Shown here: in pieces, positions 17,390-25,287 of the stretch | Layout: every line of letters begins with the position of its first letter | How positions within the stretch are numbered: the first letter of the stretch is position 1 | Source: Bacillus sp. 2205SS5-2 | GTDB lineage: Bacteria > Bacillota > Bacilli > Bacillales > Bacillaceae_K | DNA: 64,000 nt | Assembly: GCF_037024155.1 (NCBI RefSeq) | Contig: NZ_JAYKTS010000010.1 | Location: 57,795 to 121,794, forward strand | Reading direction: 5' to 3' | The notes under the pieces: model-generated | The model's input: the letters and a program-made list of their open reading frames with translations, nothing else | Database searches by the model: none | Told to the model about the DNA's origin: nothing | Position numbers and translations under genes: made by a program

Positions 17390-18901
17390 ATGAGTAAAAA
17401 AGTGATTATTATCGGTGGCGGACTTGGGGGGATGTCCGCAGCGATCCGATTAGCAGGAAGTGGATATAAGGTCACCCTGGTCGAAAAAGGAGAGCGATTA
17501 GGCGGGAAATTAAATATTCGAAAAGGAGAGGGATATACTTTCGACACGGGTCCTTCTATATTAACGATGCCATGGGTATTAGAGAAACTTTTCGCTTCTG
17601 TCGATAAGAATTTGCATGATTACCTGAATCTCCAGCGAGTTGAACCGGGTTGGAGAACCTTTTTTGAAGATGGGACGACAATTGATTTAACAGCTGATTT
17701 ACCAAGAATGCTTGAAGAACTAAAAAAAGTGTCAGATGAGGATGCGAATGAATTCTTTCAGTACCTACAGTATTCTAATAAGATGTATGAACTCAGCATG
17801 AAGAGTTTTTATAAAAAAAGCATCAGTGGATTAACAGATTTACGCTCTATGCACGGGATGAAAGAACTGCTACAAATGGACCCTATGAAAACGATGGATG
17901 CTGCGACGAAAAAACATTTTAAAAATAAGCATTTGCAACAGCTGTTTAACTTTTTAATTATGTATATTGGATCCTCTCCGTATCATGCACCTGCGATTCT
18001 TACTCAACTCGCTCATGTTCAATTAGGAATTGGGGTCTATTATGTACAGGGGGGCATGTATCAGATTGCTGTAGCGATGGAGTCGTTATTGAACGAGCTT
18101 GGAGTAGAAGTACGATTGAATACAAAAGTGGTGGAAGTATTATCAAATGGATCAAAAGCTCAAGGTGTAAAACTGGAAAATGGGGTTTCATTGCTTGGTG
18201 ATATCGTGATTTCAAATTTAGAAGCCATCCCTTTTTATAGCAATTTAATGAATCAGAATGCAGAAGTCGAAAAAGCGCAAAAAGAGTTAAGCAAATATGA
18301 GCCTACTGTGTCTGGCCTCGTTTTACTGCTTGGAATCAATCGTACATATGAAAAATTAGCGCATCACAATTTCTTCTTTTCAAAAGATGCAAAAGAAGAA
18401 TTTCACCAAATCTTTAATGAAAAGAGGATGGCTGATGATCCAACAGTTTATGTTGGGGTTTCAGCAAAATCAGATGATTCACAAGCCCCAAATGGGAAAG
18501 AAAATCTCTTTGTTTTAACTCATGTTCCTCCTTTACAAAAAAATGAGAATTGGGAGGACTACAAGGAGGCATATCGTGACAAGATTCTTACGAAATTAGA
18601 GAGAATGGGTTTGAAAAATATTCGAAAACACGTCGAGTTTGAATATCAGTTCACACCGAATGACCTTCAATCCTTGTACGGATCCAATGGGGGCTCAATT
18701 TACGGAGTGGTCACGGACCGAAAGCTAAATGGTGGATTTAAAATTCCAAATAAAAGTAATGTATTAGAAAATGTGTACTTTGTTGGAGGATCCACACATC
18801 CTGGCGGAGGAGTACCAATGGTGACGCTCTCAGGACAATTGACAGCGGATTTAATTGAAGAAGAACAAAGGTATTTTTTAAAGAAAAGGGATATTGGTTA
18901 A
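17390..18901 (+). CDS. crtP: 4,4'-diaponeurosporene oxidase (CrtP-like carotenoid oxidase)
   Basis: A 503-residue FAD-dependent carotenoid desaturase-family protein. The dinucleotide-binding motif IIIGGGLGGMSAAIRLA begins at residue 5, and the FAD-contacting C-terminal motif is GGSTHPGGGVPMVTLSG. The length and sequence style (FDTGPSILTMPWVLEKLF) fit the CrtP/CrtNb branch, which oxidises the terminal methyl of 4,4'-diaponeurosporene to aldehyde/acid. I use the ATG at 17390 after GGAGG (an in-frame ATG at 17372 precedes it). It is divergent from crtQ-crtO and supplies their substrate; crtM and crtN are not in the window. Confidence 0.85.
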   Translation: MSKKVIIIGGGLGGMSAAIRLAGSGYKVTLVEKGERLGGKLNIRKGEGYTFDTGPSILTMPWVLEKLFASVDKNLHDYLNLQRVEPGWRTFFEDGTTIDLTADLPRMLEELKKVSDEDANEFFQYLQYSNKMYELSMKSFYKKSISGLTDLRSMHGMKELLQMDPMKTMDAATKKHFKNKHLQQLFNFLIMYIGSSPYHAPAILTQLAHVQLGIGVYYVQGGMYQIAVAMESLLNELGVEVRLNTKVVEVLSNGSKAQGVKLENGVSLLGDIVISNLEAIPFYSNLMNQNAEVEKAQKELSKYEPTVSGLVLLLGINRTYEKLAHHNFFFSKDAKEEFHQIFNEKRMADDPTVYVGVSAKSDDSQAPNGKENLFVLTHVPPLQKNENWEDYKEAYRDKILTKLERMGLKNIRKHVEFEYQFTPNDLQSLYGSNGGSIYGVVTDRKLNGGFKIPNKSNVLENVYFVGGSTHPGGGVPMVTLSGQLTADLIEEEQRYFLKKRDIG

Positions 18902-19063
18902 GATTGTTTTTGCATAGTTTGTTGCTTTTCGAACTAATCTATAAGCGAAGAGATAGCTTTGTTTCGGGGCATTTTTTCTTTTGTTTTTGAGGGAAACCAA
19001 CAGTGAAATGGATGGTCAATCAAAAATGAGGTGAAATAGCCAAAATGCATACGGGAAAAGCCT
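18902..19063 (+). repeat. Type-1 MITE-like repeat, short form (copy D)
   Basis: Starts directly after the crtP stop codon with GATTGTTTTTGCATAG and ends ACGGGAAAAGCC. It has the left module GATAGCTTTGTTTCGGGGCA and right module CAACAGTGAAATGGATGG joined without a cassette. Confidence 0.85.
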
Positions 19064-19076
19064 TGGTTAAAGATAA

Positions 19077-19108
19077 TTCAGCAAAAAAACAGCTGTTTTT
19101 TTGCTGAA
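19077..19108. other. Perfect 32-base palindrome
   Basis: TTCAGCAAAAAAACAG is followed by its exact reverse complement. It has T and A runs on both arms, so it may act as a bidirectional terminator insulating crtP from the next gene, or as a regulatory palindrome. Confidence 0.7.
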
Positions 19109-19174
19109 TTAATTAATATTGTTCACCTTTGTTTTGTTATAATAGGATTTATACTGAACTTTAAGGAGAACCTA

Positions 19175-19810
19175 ATGAGTATTTCAAAATTCATCACAAG
19201 TCTAATTCTTGCCTTTTGTTTGACAATAGTGTTCCGGTTCTTAGCCATTCCTGAGCCAGTGTCATTCTTTCTCATTTTTTGTATAGTGTTGCTTTATCTT
19301 TATTTACCATTTATTTATAGTATTTATTACTCTAAAAATATAAATAGAATTGACCGGTTTTTAGAAAAAAACGATAAGCAACCGATGATGAAACTGTATT
19401 ATGCACTTGGAAACGGGAAGGAAGAAGAGATTCAACAGTCCCTGTTATTATTAAAACAAAAGTATAGAAATAGTCGACATATGTCCCTATTCACGGTCAT
19501 AGCGTCTCTTCATCAAAATGACCTAAAAAACCTGAAAACGGACATCGACAACATTCCACAGAGAGAGTATCGCTTATACTATGACACATTGTTTAGTATC
19601 ATGATTAGAGAATCCGAAAAAGTAATTAATGAAAAATTAACACAGATAAAAAAAGAGTGGATGAAAGATGCGCTTAAAGCTGAATTGGCTAAACGAAAGG
19701 GCAATAGAAATGAAGCCCTTCGTTTAAGTAATAGCGCGGCTGAAAAAGCAAGAGGGATACAATATTACCTTTTAGTGAAAGAACTGGATAAAATGAATAA
19801 TATAGCCTAA
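19175..19810 (+). CDS. Hypothetical membrane-anchored helical-repeat protein
   Basis: A 211-residue protein starting 8 bases after TAAGGAGAA. Two hydrophobic segments lie at residues 6-24 and 29-50, followed by a Lys/Glu-rich soluble region of about 155 residues that looks like tandem helical hairpins (YYALGNGKEEEIQQSLLLLK, KAELAKRKGNRNEALRLSNS), reminiscent of TPR-type repeats. I do not recognise the family. The topology suggests an N-terminal membrane anchor with a cytoplasmic helical domain. It is flanked by a palindrome and a terminator, so it is monocistronic. Confidence 0.8.
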   Translation: MSISKFITSLILAFCLTIVFRFLAIPEPVSFFLIFCIVLLYLYLPFIYSIYYSKNINRIDRFLEKNDKQPMMKLYYALGNGKEEEIQQSLLLLKQKYRNSRHMSLFTVIASLHQNDLKNLKTDIDNIPQREYRLYYDTLFSIMIRESEKVINEKLTQIKKEWMKDALKAELAKRKGNRNEALRLSNSAAEKARGIQYYLLVKELDKMNNIA

Positions 19811-19836
19811 AAAGAGCCGGATGGGGCTTTTTTTTG
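19810..19836 (+). terminator. Terminator after the membrane-anchored protein
   Basis: AAAAGAGCC pairs with GGCTTTTTT (one G-T) over a six-base loop and runs into T residues immediately after the stop codon. Confidence 0.6.
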
Positions 19837-20090
19837 GGAAGAGTGTAGTTAAAAGGCTATTTTAAAAGGAATTTTTTCTTTTTAATCTAATTTTTTAAGG
19901 ACTCCCCCCCTCAAGTATGTGGTTCGTAGGGGGAAATAGAAAAGATGCCCCGCAAACTCTAATTTAACAGGAATCTATACTTTTCCGAAAGACAACATTC
20001 TTTGAGATATTATCCATTTAGTAAGTAAATACACTGGTTAAAATAGTTAATGCCTATTGGTTGAGCTAGAGTTATTCTGAGATTTTCTAG

Positions 20091-20632
20091 TTACACCACA
20101 TCCTGTTTGGGCCAATGTTCATCTATAAATTCATCTCGACCTGATTTTTGACGATCTTGCTTATAAGCGGTTGGTTCTTTTTTATAATAGTGTTGGTGAA
20201 TTTCTTCTGCTGGATAAAAAGTAGCTGCAGGTAAAATTTCAGTAACAATAGACTTTTGAAACCGATTGGACTCTTCAAGTAACTTCTTGGAGTACTCAGC
20301 AGCTGTTCTTTGCTTTTTATTATGAAAGAAGATGGCCGTTCGATATTGATTCCCTCGATCGTGAAATTGTCCCTCATCATCTGTTGGATCAATTTGTGGC
20401 CAATACAAATCTAATAATTGTTGATAAGAAAAGTGAGTAAGATCAAAAGTGATTTGTACAACTTCATAATGCCCCGTTTTTCCTGTTTTCACTTCGTCAT
20501 AAGTTGGATTTGAGAGTTGCCCACCCATATAGCCAGATTCTATTTTTAAGATGCCTGGTAACGAATCGAAGGGCTGAACCATACACCAAAAACAGCCTCC
20601 GCCAAAAGTTGCTAATTGAATCTTTTTTTCAT
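20091..20632 (-). pseudogene. msrA: Peptide methionine sulfoxide reductase A with frameshift at its start
   Basis: The frame from 20585 down encodes most of MsrA: GYMGGQLSNPTYDEVKTGKT, GHYEVVQITFD, YWPQIDPTDDEGQFHDRGNQ and AAEYSKKLL. Just upstream the same frame reads LATFGGGCFWCM, containing the catalytic Cys, but it has no start codon. The natural ATG at 20632-20630, preceded by a GGGGGA site, is in another frame; the two are separated by a run of seven A residues (20623-20629), and eight would restore MKKKIQLATFGGGCFWC. Either the gene is off by one base, expression depends on slippage on the A run, or there is a sequencing error. Confidence 0.85.
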
Positions 20633-20825
20633 GGATATTTCCCCCGTATATTTCTGAAAATGATATGAATAGATTTTACATAATTTAATTCGCTAAAGCA
20701 ATAAAAAAATCCCTTAAGATAATTGTGATTCATTTCACAAATTAGCCACAAATCCCCTGTGTACTCTTACGAATTCGTGGTAAACTATAAGTGTAAAGAA
20801 AATACAAAACAACAAACAAACTTCT

Positions 20826-21437
20826 CACCTTAGGAGGCTCAACCATATCATGTTCGTTCCATAGGATGAGCGAAATACAAATTGTTTCTTTACAAGAGAA
20901 TGTAAGCGCTTACCGAGGGTTTTCTATTTACTTTTTGAAGAAGTTCCTTTCTATTCACCTTACTTTCGATGTTTACCTGAGAGATAGAAGTTGACCGTTC
21001 AGACTCTACGGTTTATCAGAATCGAATATCTTATATGTTCTCACAGTTTTCTATATTTTACTCTAATTCATGGGATAACGGAACATCCGGAATAGGGTTC
21101 AACTTTAATTCTTAAAGCCCATCTTAACTAGCTTTATAGATAAAAGATCTCCCTATACCAAAATATCAACGGACAAGATGGTAGGTTCCACATAAGAGAA
21201 AGACAATCATGAGAGGGTAGAAACAGAAATTGTAAGGCATGACAGAAAAGGTTGAATATTTAGGCGATGAGTATTCAAAAACTAAGCTAATCCTGAACTG
21301 GTAAATGCAAAAAGTACGAAATAGCAAATTTATGTTAGATATGGAACTAACGTAAATCAGTCACTGTTCGATTTGAAGTTAGTATGACCTTACTAGGTGA
21401 TATACTGACTGATAAAATGGTTGGGTCCCCTAAGGTG
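20826..21437 (+). ncRNA. Large structured noncoding RNA candidate (about 612 nt; OLE-size class)
   Basis: No plausible ORF lies here, yet the two ends are complementary over 19 positions: CACCTTAGGAGGCTCAACC at 20826-20844 pairs with GGTTGGGTCCCCTAAGGTG at 21419-21437 (18 pairs including two G-T, one mismatch). Inside, many local helices can be read: 20853-20858/20869-20874, 20889-20894/20901-20906, 20949-20954/20984-20989, 20994-20998/21008-21012, 21119-21125/21175-21181, 21135-21139/21153-21157, 21252-21258/21272-21278, 21330-21338/21347-21355 (nine pairs), 21356-21363/21406-21413. A terminator follows at 21447. Size and end-closing helix recall ornate large RNAs such as OLE or ROOL; family identity is unproven. 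It lies upstream of a DUF1206 membrane protein. Confidence 0.8.
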
Positions 21438-21446
21438 TTAAGTCTA

Positions 21447-21478
21447 GTCCTTATCTAAGTGATAGGGGCTTTTTTTTG
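21447..21478 (+). terminator. Terminator of the structured RNA
   Basis: CCTTATC and GATAGGG (one T-G wobble) form a seven-pair stem with a five-base loop followed by CTTTTTTTT, 10 bases after the closing helix of the RNA. Confidence 0.85.
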
Positions 21479-21554
21479 TTAAAAAATGTTTCTTCATTAT
21501 AAGAAAAGGGAAGGAGGTTAGAAAGAATTTGATGGGAGAGAGGGTAAGTAGATC

Positions 21555-22424
21555 ATGACGGGAATAAATAGTGCAGCTCGTGCAAAACAACAAGCGAAAC
21601 ATGCAACCAATGATGTAAAACCGTGGGTGAAAATAGCAGCAAGAACAGGTTATATGGCCAAAGGATTGGTTTATATTCTTATTGGAATCTTAGCTTTGAT
21701 GGCGGCAGTAGGGGTTGGAGGTAAAACTACGAATTCAACTGGTGCACTTTCGTCTATTGCCAATGAACCTTATGGAGAAATCCTGTTGTGGATTATTGGA
21801 ATCGGTTTTGTAGGTTTAATCATGTGGAGAATCATTCAAGTAGCAATGGATCCCGATCATGAAGGGATTGACACTAAATCAATTTTTAGAAGAGTGTTTT
21901 TTGCATTTAATGGAATAGTGTACGGTATCTTGGCTTACAAAGCCTTCTCACTTGCGTTAAATGCAGGTGAATCTAGTGGTGATTCGAATTCAAAGCAAAC
22001 ACTCTCAGCAAAACTACTCTCAGAACCGTTTGGTCAATGGATTATTGGGATGATAGGTCTAATAATGATAGGTTACGCAATTTATGAAATGTATAAAGCG
22101 TATCAAGAGAAGTACTTAAAGAAGTTTAAGCAGAATGAAATGGATGAGAAAGAATATGAGTTTAGTAGAAAATCTGGAAAGATTGGTTTTTTCGCAAGGG
22201 GCATCGTTTTGCTGATCATGGGGTATTTCATAATGGTAACCGCCGTTACTGCTAACTCTGAAAATACAAAAGGCCTAGACGGAGCGCTCTCAAAAATTGC
22301 TCAGCAGCCATACGGACAGTGGATGCTCGGGGTTGTTGCGCTTGGTTTAACTCTATACGGAGTGTTTCAAATTTTAAAAGGAAAAAATCGACATATGCGT
22401 TTAACTAGTACCTATTGGCTTTAG
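21555..22424 (+). CDS. DUF1206 membrane protein with three internal repeats
   Basis: A 289-residue polytopic protein built of three repeats of about 85 residues. Each repeat has a first helix with a G-x-x-A/x-K/R-G pattern (GYMAKGLVYILIGILALM, AFNGIVYGILAYKAF, GFFARGIVLLIMGYFIMV) and a second helix introduced by PYG/PFG (PYGEILLWIIGIGF, PFGQWIIGMIGLIM, PYGQWMLGVVALGL). That is the DUF1206 architecture, with no established biochemical function. Basic N-terminus, so the ends are probably cytoplasmic. It lies 77 bases after the structured RNA's terminator and may or may not be functionally linked to it. Confidence 0.85.
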   Translation: MTGINSAARAKQQAKHATNDVKPWVKIAARTGYMAKGLVYILIGILALMAAVGVGGKTTNSTGALSSIANEPYGEILLWIIGIGFVGLIMWRIIQVAMDPDHEGIDTKSIFRRVFFAFNGIVYGILAYKAFSLALNAGESSGDSNSKQTLSAKLLSEPFGQWIIGMIGLIMIGYAIYEMYKAYQEKYLKKFKQNEMDEKEYEFSRKSGKIGFFARGIVLLIMGYFIMVTAVTANSENTKGLDGALSKIAQQPYGQWMLGVVALGLTLYGVFQILKGKNRHMRLTSTYWL

Positions 22425-22759
22425 TATCTGGCAAAGAGGTATTATATGAAAAAAAATGGGGGTATATAGGTCAAAAAGGTGGTTAACATCCGATTTGGTA
22501 GGTGAAATTCAGTGTGTGAAAAAGAATTACCAAATTGATTGATACTTCTATTACTTTCAGGTGAATTATCATACCAATTCACAATCAAGTTCACATATTG
22601 ACGACAACTATTGTCAGCGTGTTAATTATTATGTTAATTGAATTGCTATTTGATATGTTGAAAATGAATATAAGTTAAGGAGATTTGTGATTTTATGTAA
22701 AAATGAATGAAATTATAAATAGAGATAGTTTTATTAGGAGGTGAAATTGCGCAAAAGAG
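22425..22759. other. Intergenic stretch without recognised features
   Basis: AT-rich sequence between the DUF1206 gene and the decayed S51-like gene. No open frame or clear hairpin was seen apart from the AGGAGGTGA ribosome site at its end. Confidence 0.5.
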
Positions 22760-23398
22760 GTGTTTAAATTGGGGGAAATATTCTTTTATAGTGACCAAAT
22801 AATTGAGCCTTTAGGCAATCAAAGGTTGGATAATATTCTTTTAGATGGTATGGATATTAAAAATGTCAAAATAGGTTATATTCCTTCTGCGGAGGATAAA
22901 GAAAGGACGAATTTCAATAATATCGAAATTATGGAATTTAAGACTTTATGTTTTTTGACCTTCATAGTGAATGTAAATCATCGAAGGTTGAAGAATTACT
23001 AAAACGTGATATTATTCACCTTTCTGCAGGAAACCCGATTAAGTTTAGGAATGCTCTCAAACAGCGCAATATGGAAAAAGTACTATGTGATAGTTCTAAT
23101 CAAGACGGGATTATTGTAGGGGTAAGTGGTGGAGCTGTTCAACTTGGAAAATCTACGAAGTTATTTCAGATGTTTATGGGAGATTCTGATGAAGAAGTAG
23201 AAGCCTTACAACTTGTTAATTTTAACTTTTGACCTCATTTCGATCGTTGGAACGAAGATTATAATAAAGATGTTAATAATTATGCTAAAACAACAGGAAC
23301 AACAATATATGCGGGTAATGATGGAGATGGAATTATTGTTGAAGATAACAAAATCCAGATGATAGGTGATATTGTTGTGATTATCGGTCATAAAAACA
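22760..23398 (+). pseudogene. Decayed type 1 glutamine amidotransferase-like / peptidase S51 gene
   Basis: Three pieces in order resemble one dipeptidase E-like protein. The first (22760 to about 22940) has GYIPSAEDKERTNFNNIE. The second, in another frame from about 22945, has FFDLHSECKSSKVEELLKRD, IIHLSAGNPIKFRNAL and the nucleophile-like GVSGGAVQLG. A TGA at 23230-23232 then interrupts the same frame before PHFDRWNEDYNKDVNNYAKT, IYAGNDGDGIIVED and DIVVIIGHKNR. One frameshift plus one nonsense codon make it nonfunctional. Its terminator remains intact. Confidence 0.75.
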
Positions 23399-23399
23399 G

Positions 23400-23433
23400 A
23401 ACGCTGGATTTTAGTATCCAAGCGTTTTTTTGA
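23400..23433 (+). terminator. Terminator of the decayed S51-like gene
   Basis: AACGCTGGAT and ATCCAAGCGTT pair with one bulge over a six-base loop and run into seven T residues. Confidence 0.85.
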
Positions 23434-23554
23434 TATTTATGATGCTAAACATATTGTGCTGTAGTATGTTTTGCATTTATTTTTTTTGCATTTTCTCCAC
23501 ATTATCTGAACTACTTAATGAGGTTTTTGGAAGCTATTTTTATGAGTATTTGAA

Positions 23555-23839
23555 TCATGCTTCAAAGTTTCTGATTGATTTAACTCTCAATATCAGAACA
23601 ATCGTTACAGCTACCATGAAGGTTGGCAATAAATTTGTAGTCAATAAGGCAAAATGGCGTTCAGTTGAAGGAAAGAGATACACCATCAATATAAACGCTA
23701 TAATGCCAACAAAAGAAGGGAGTACCGCGACGAAGTTTTGCATTTTTTCACTCTTGGGAAGGTCGTTAAATATTTTCATACTAGAGTAAAACGTAGCAAA
23801 AACGACTAGAAATAACACTAGGGTTTCTACGAGTAGCAT
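23555..23839 (-). CDS. Small three-helix membrane protein, unknown
   Basis: A 94-residue hydrophobic protein with predicted membrane segments at about residues 4-22, 37-56 and 65-84 and a positively charged C-terminus (RVKSIRNFEA). The start is convincing: TAGGAGGTG precedes the ATG at 23839 by seven bases. It is divergent from a broken secreted-precursor gene starting 113 bases away, an arrangement like a peptide toxin and its membrane immunity protein, but there is no sequence match I recognise. Confidence 0.65.
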   Translation of the reverse strand: MLLVETLVLFLVVFATFYSSMKIFNDLPKSEKMQNFVAVLPSFVGIIAFILMVYLFPSTERHFALLTTNLLPTFMVAVTIVLILRVKSIRNFEA

Positions 23840-23951
23840 TTGAATTCACCTCCTACCTTTAAATTATCATACACTGAAATTTTTTACAATAAAATACAAA
23901 TATGGAAGTGTAGTATTATAATAAATATCCTATTTAGGAGGGGGATATCGT

Positions 23952-24370
23952 ATGACTAAAAAGTTTTTTATATCTTCGTTGCTAATTGTTCCCTCTTTAG
24001 TCCCTGTGATGTTAAGCTTTGCTTCGTCGTCTGGTGCCAGTTTTATTTCCGGAAAATCGTCTAGTGGTTTTATTTTAAGTGATTTCAAAGAGAAGTACCA
24101 AGAGAACGAAAGGCCTTTTCAAGATAAGAAGGTCAAGATGAAACCCGATTAGCATATGATGTTTTAACTTATGTCGTTGATCAGTCAATCTCTCAAACGA
24201 TTGCAAAAGAAGTGAAAAATGTTGACGGTGGCGTTATTACCGTGGGAATCGACTAAGTGAATGACTACTTATCCGATTACGGAGTATCTCGCCTTTTACT
24301 AGCAGCCGTTGCAGCGAAATGCGGTTTTGTTTGTATTGTGACAATCGGGACAAGTTGTCAAGCTAGTTAG
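23952..24370 (+). pseudogene. Broken secreted precursor with Cys-rich C-terminus (bacteriocin-like)
   Basis: AGGAGGGGG precedes an ATG at 23952 encoding a signal-peptide-like N-terminus (MTKKFFISSLLIVPSLVPVM) and a Ser/Gly-rich segment; that frame stops at 24152. A different frame continues directly: QDETRLAYDVLTYVVDQSIS, QTIAKEVKNVDGGVITVGID, a TAA at 24255, then VNDYLSDYGVSRLLLAAVAA and KCGFVCIVTIGTSCQAS to a stop at about 24370. The joined product would be about 140 residues, ending in a hydrophobic three-Cys tail as in some secreted antimicrobial peptides. The bacteriocin idea rests only on this layout. Confidence 0.55.
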
Positions 24371-24671
24371 GGTAAGTAATTGGCGATTGATCGAAGCATT
24401 ATTGCAGCATGTTTTACAAGCCTCTAAAACGCTTAGACTTTCCATCTACGAATCTCTCCCATATTGATATAACCCATTTGTTTGCATTGTGATTATAAGC
24501 ATTGAATTAAAATTTTTGAAGGTTGTCAGACAGCCGAAATTTCCATATATTTTATTTTTAAGAATTTTGAGGAATGTCGTTTTGTTCGATTTTGATAAAG
24601 AGGCTAAGTGGCTGTTTGGTAGACATTATCCACATTTTATAAATTGTCATCATTTTAGGCTCTTCACCAAT

Positions 24672-24949
24672 GGCTCTTTTCGTATACATTGTGGCTATTT
24701 CACCTGATTTTTGATTACATCGCCCATTTCACTGTTGATTTCCATTAAAAATAGATGGATCCAGCTTCAGTGGCTTGCGGCTCGGGGTCAAATGAAAAAC
24801 CCTTCAGCGATCAGGCATCACTTCCGAGTTATTCATTTGCCTGACGCCGGAGGACAGCCACTTCCGCTTTTCGTAAATGATGCCCGAAACAAAGCTATAT
24901 TAACGTTTATAGACTGAGACGAAAAGCAACGAACTTTGCGAAAACAGCC
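24672..24949 (-). repeat. Type-1 MITE-like repeat, long form with cassette 2 (copy E)
   Basis: Left end GGCTCTTTTCGTATACATTG, right end AACTTTGCGAAAACAGCC. The interior contains the cassette 2 sequence (TCAAATGAAAAACCCTTCAG ... GCCTGACGCCGGAGGACAGCC), reverse-complementary to that of copy B, between the shared modules. Confidence 0.9.
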
Positions 24950-24973
24950 ATATAATATTAAAAACCTACTTTT

Positions 24974-25001
24974 AACACCGTTCGAAAAATCGAACGGTGT
25001 T
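24974..25001. other. Perfect 12-bp inverted repeat
   Basis: AACACCGTTCGA and TCGAACGGTGTT flank a four-A loop. No T run follows on the plus strand, so a protein-binding palindrome or a weak terminator are both possible. It lies about 290 bases upstream of the BmrA-like exporter. Confidence 0.65.
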
Positions 25002-25287
25002 ATGTGTGTTTGAAGGATAAAAATCAAACAACTCTATTGTAAGTGAACAGTAATTATTGAATAGATTTTTTATTCTGCTATTGGCTTAAATCAAGAAGGC
25101 TTATTTCCGATCCAATCATTGTGACTCGTTCATCCTAGTGTTTTGGTTATATTTTAATGAGAAAAATAGTCGGTATGATTCTCTGACACCTTCCAATATT
25201 CAATTCCACTATAATAAGAGTGAATATTTCTCTTTTCCCGGTTTTTCTTTTACAATAATAAAAGCTTAAAAGAAATGAGGAGAAAAG

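Noticed and set aside
20901..20914. Cre-like palindrome TGTAAGCGCTTACC
   Set aside because: It lies inside the structured RNA, where its left half forms a hairpin arm with 20889-20894, and no gene starts nearby. RNA structure explains it better than CcpA binding.
20826..21437. Firm naming of the large RNA as OLE
   Set aside because: Length and end-closing helix fit, but the gene neighbourhood differs from that known for OLE and no covariance search could be run, so it is reported only as a candidate.
23430..23789. Plus-strand frame of 119 codons
   Set aside because: It is antisense to the 94-residue membrane protein, which has a much better ribosome site and typical membrane-protein composition.
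24489..24917. Two plus-strand open frames of about 70 codons
   Set aside because: The second overlaps repeat copy E and the first has neither a ribosome site nor a recognisable domain.
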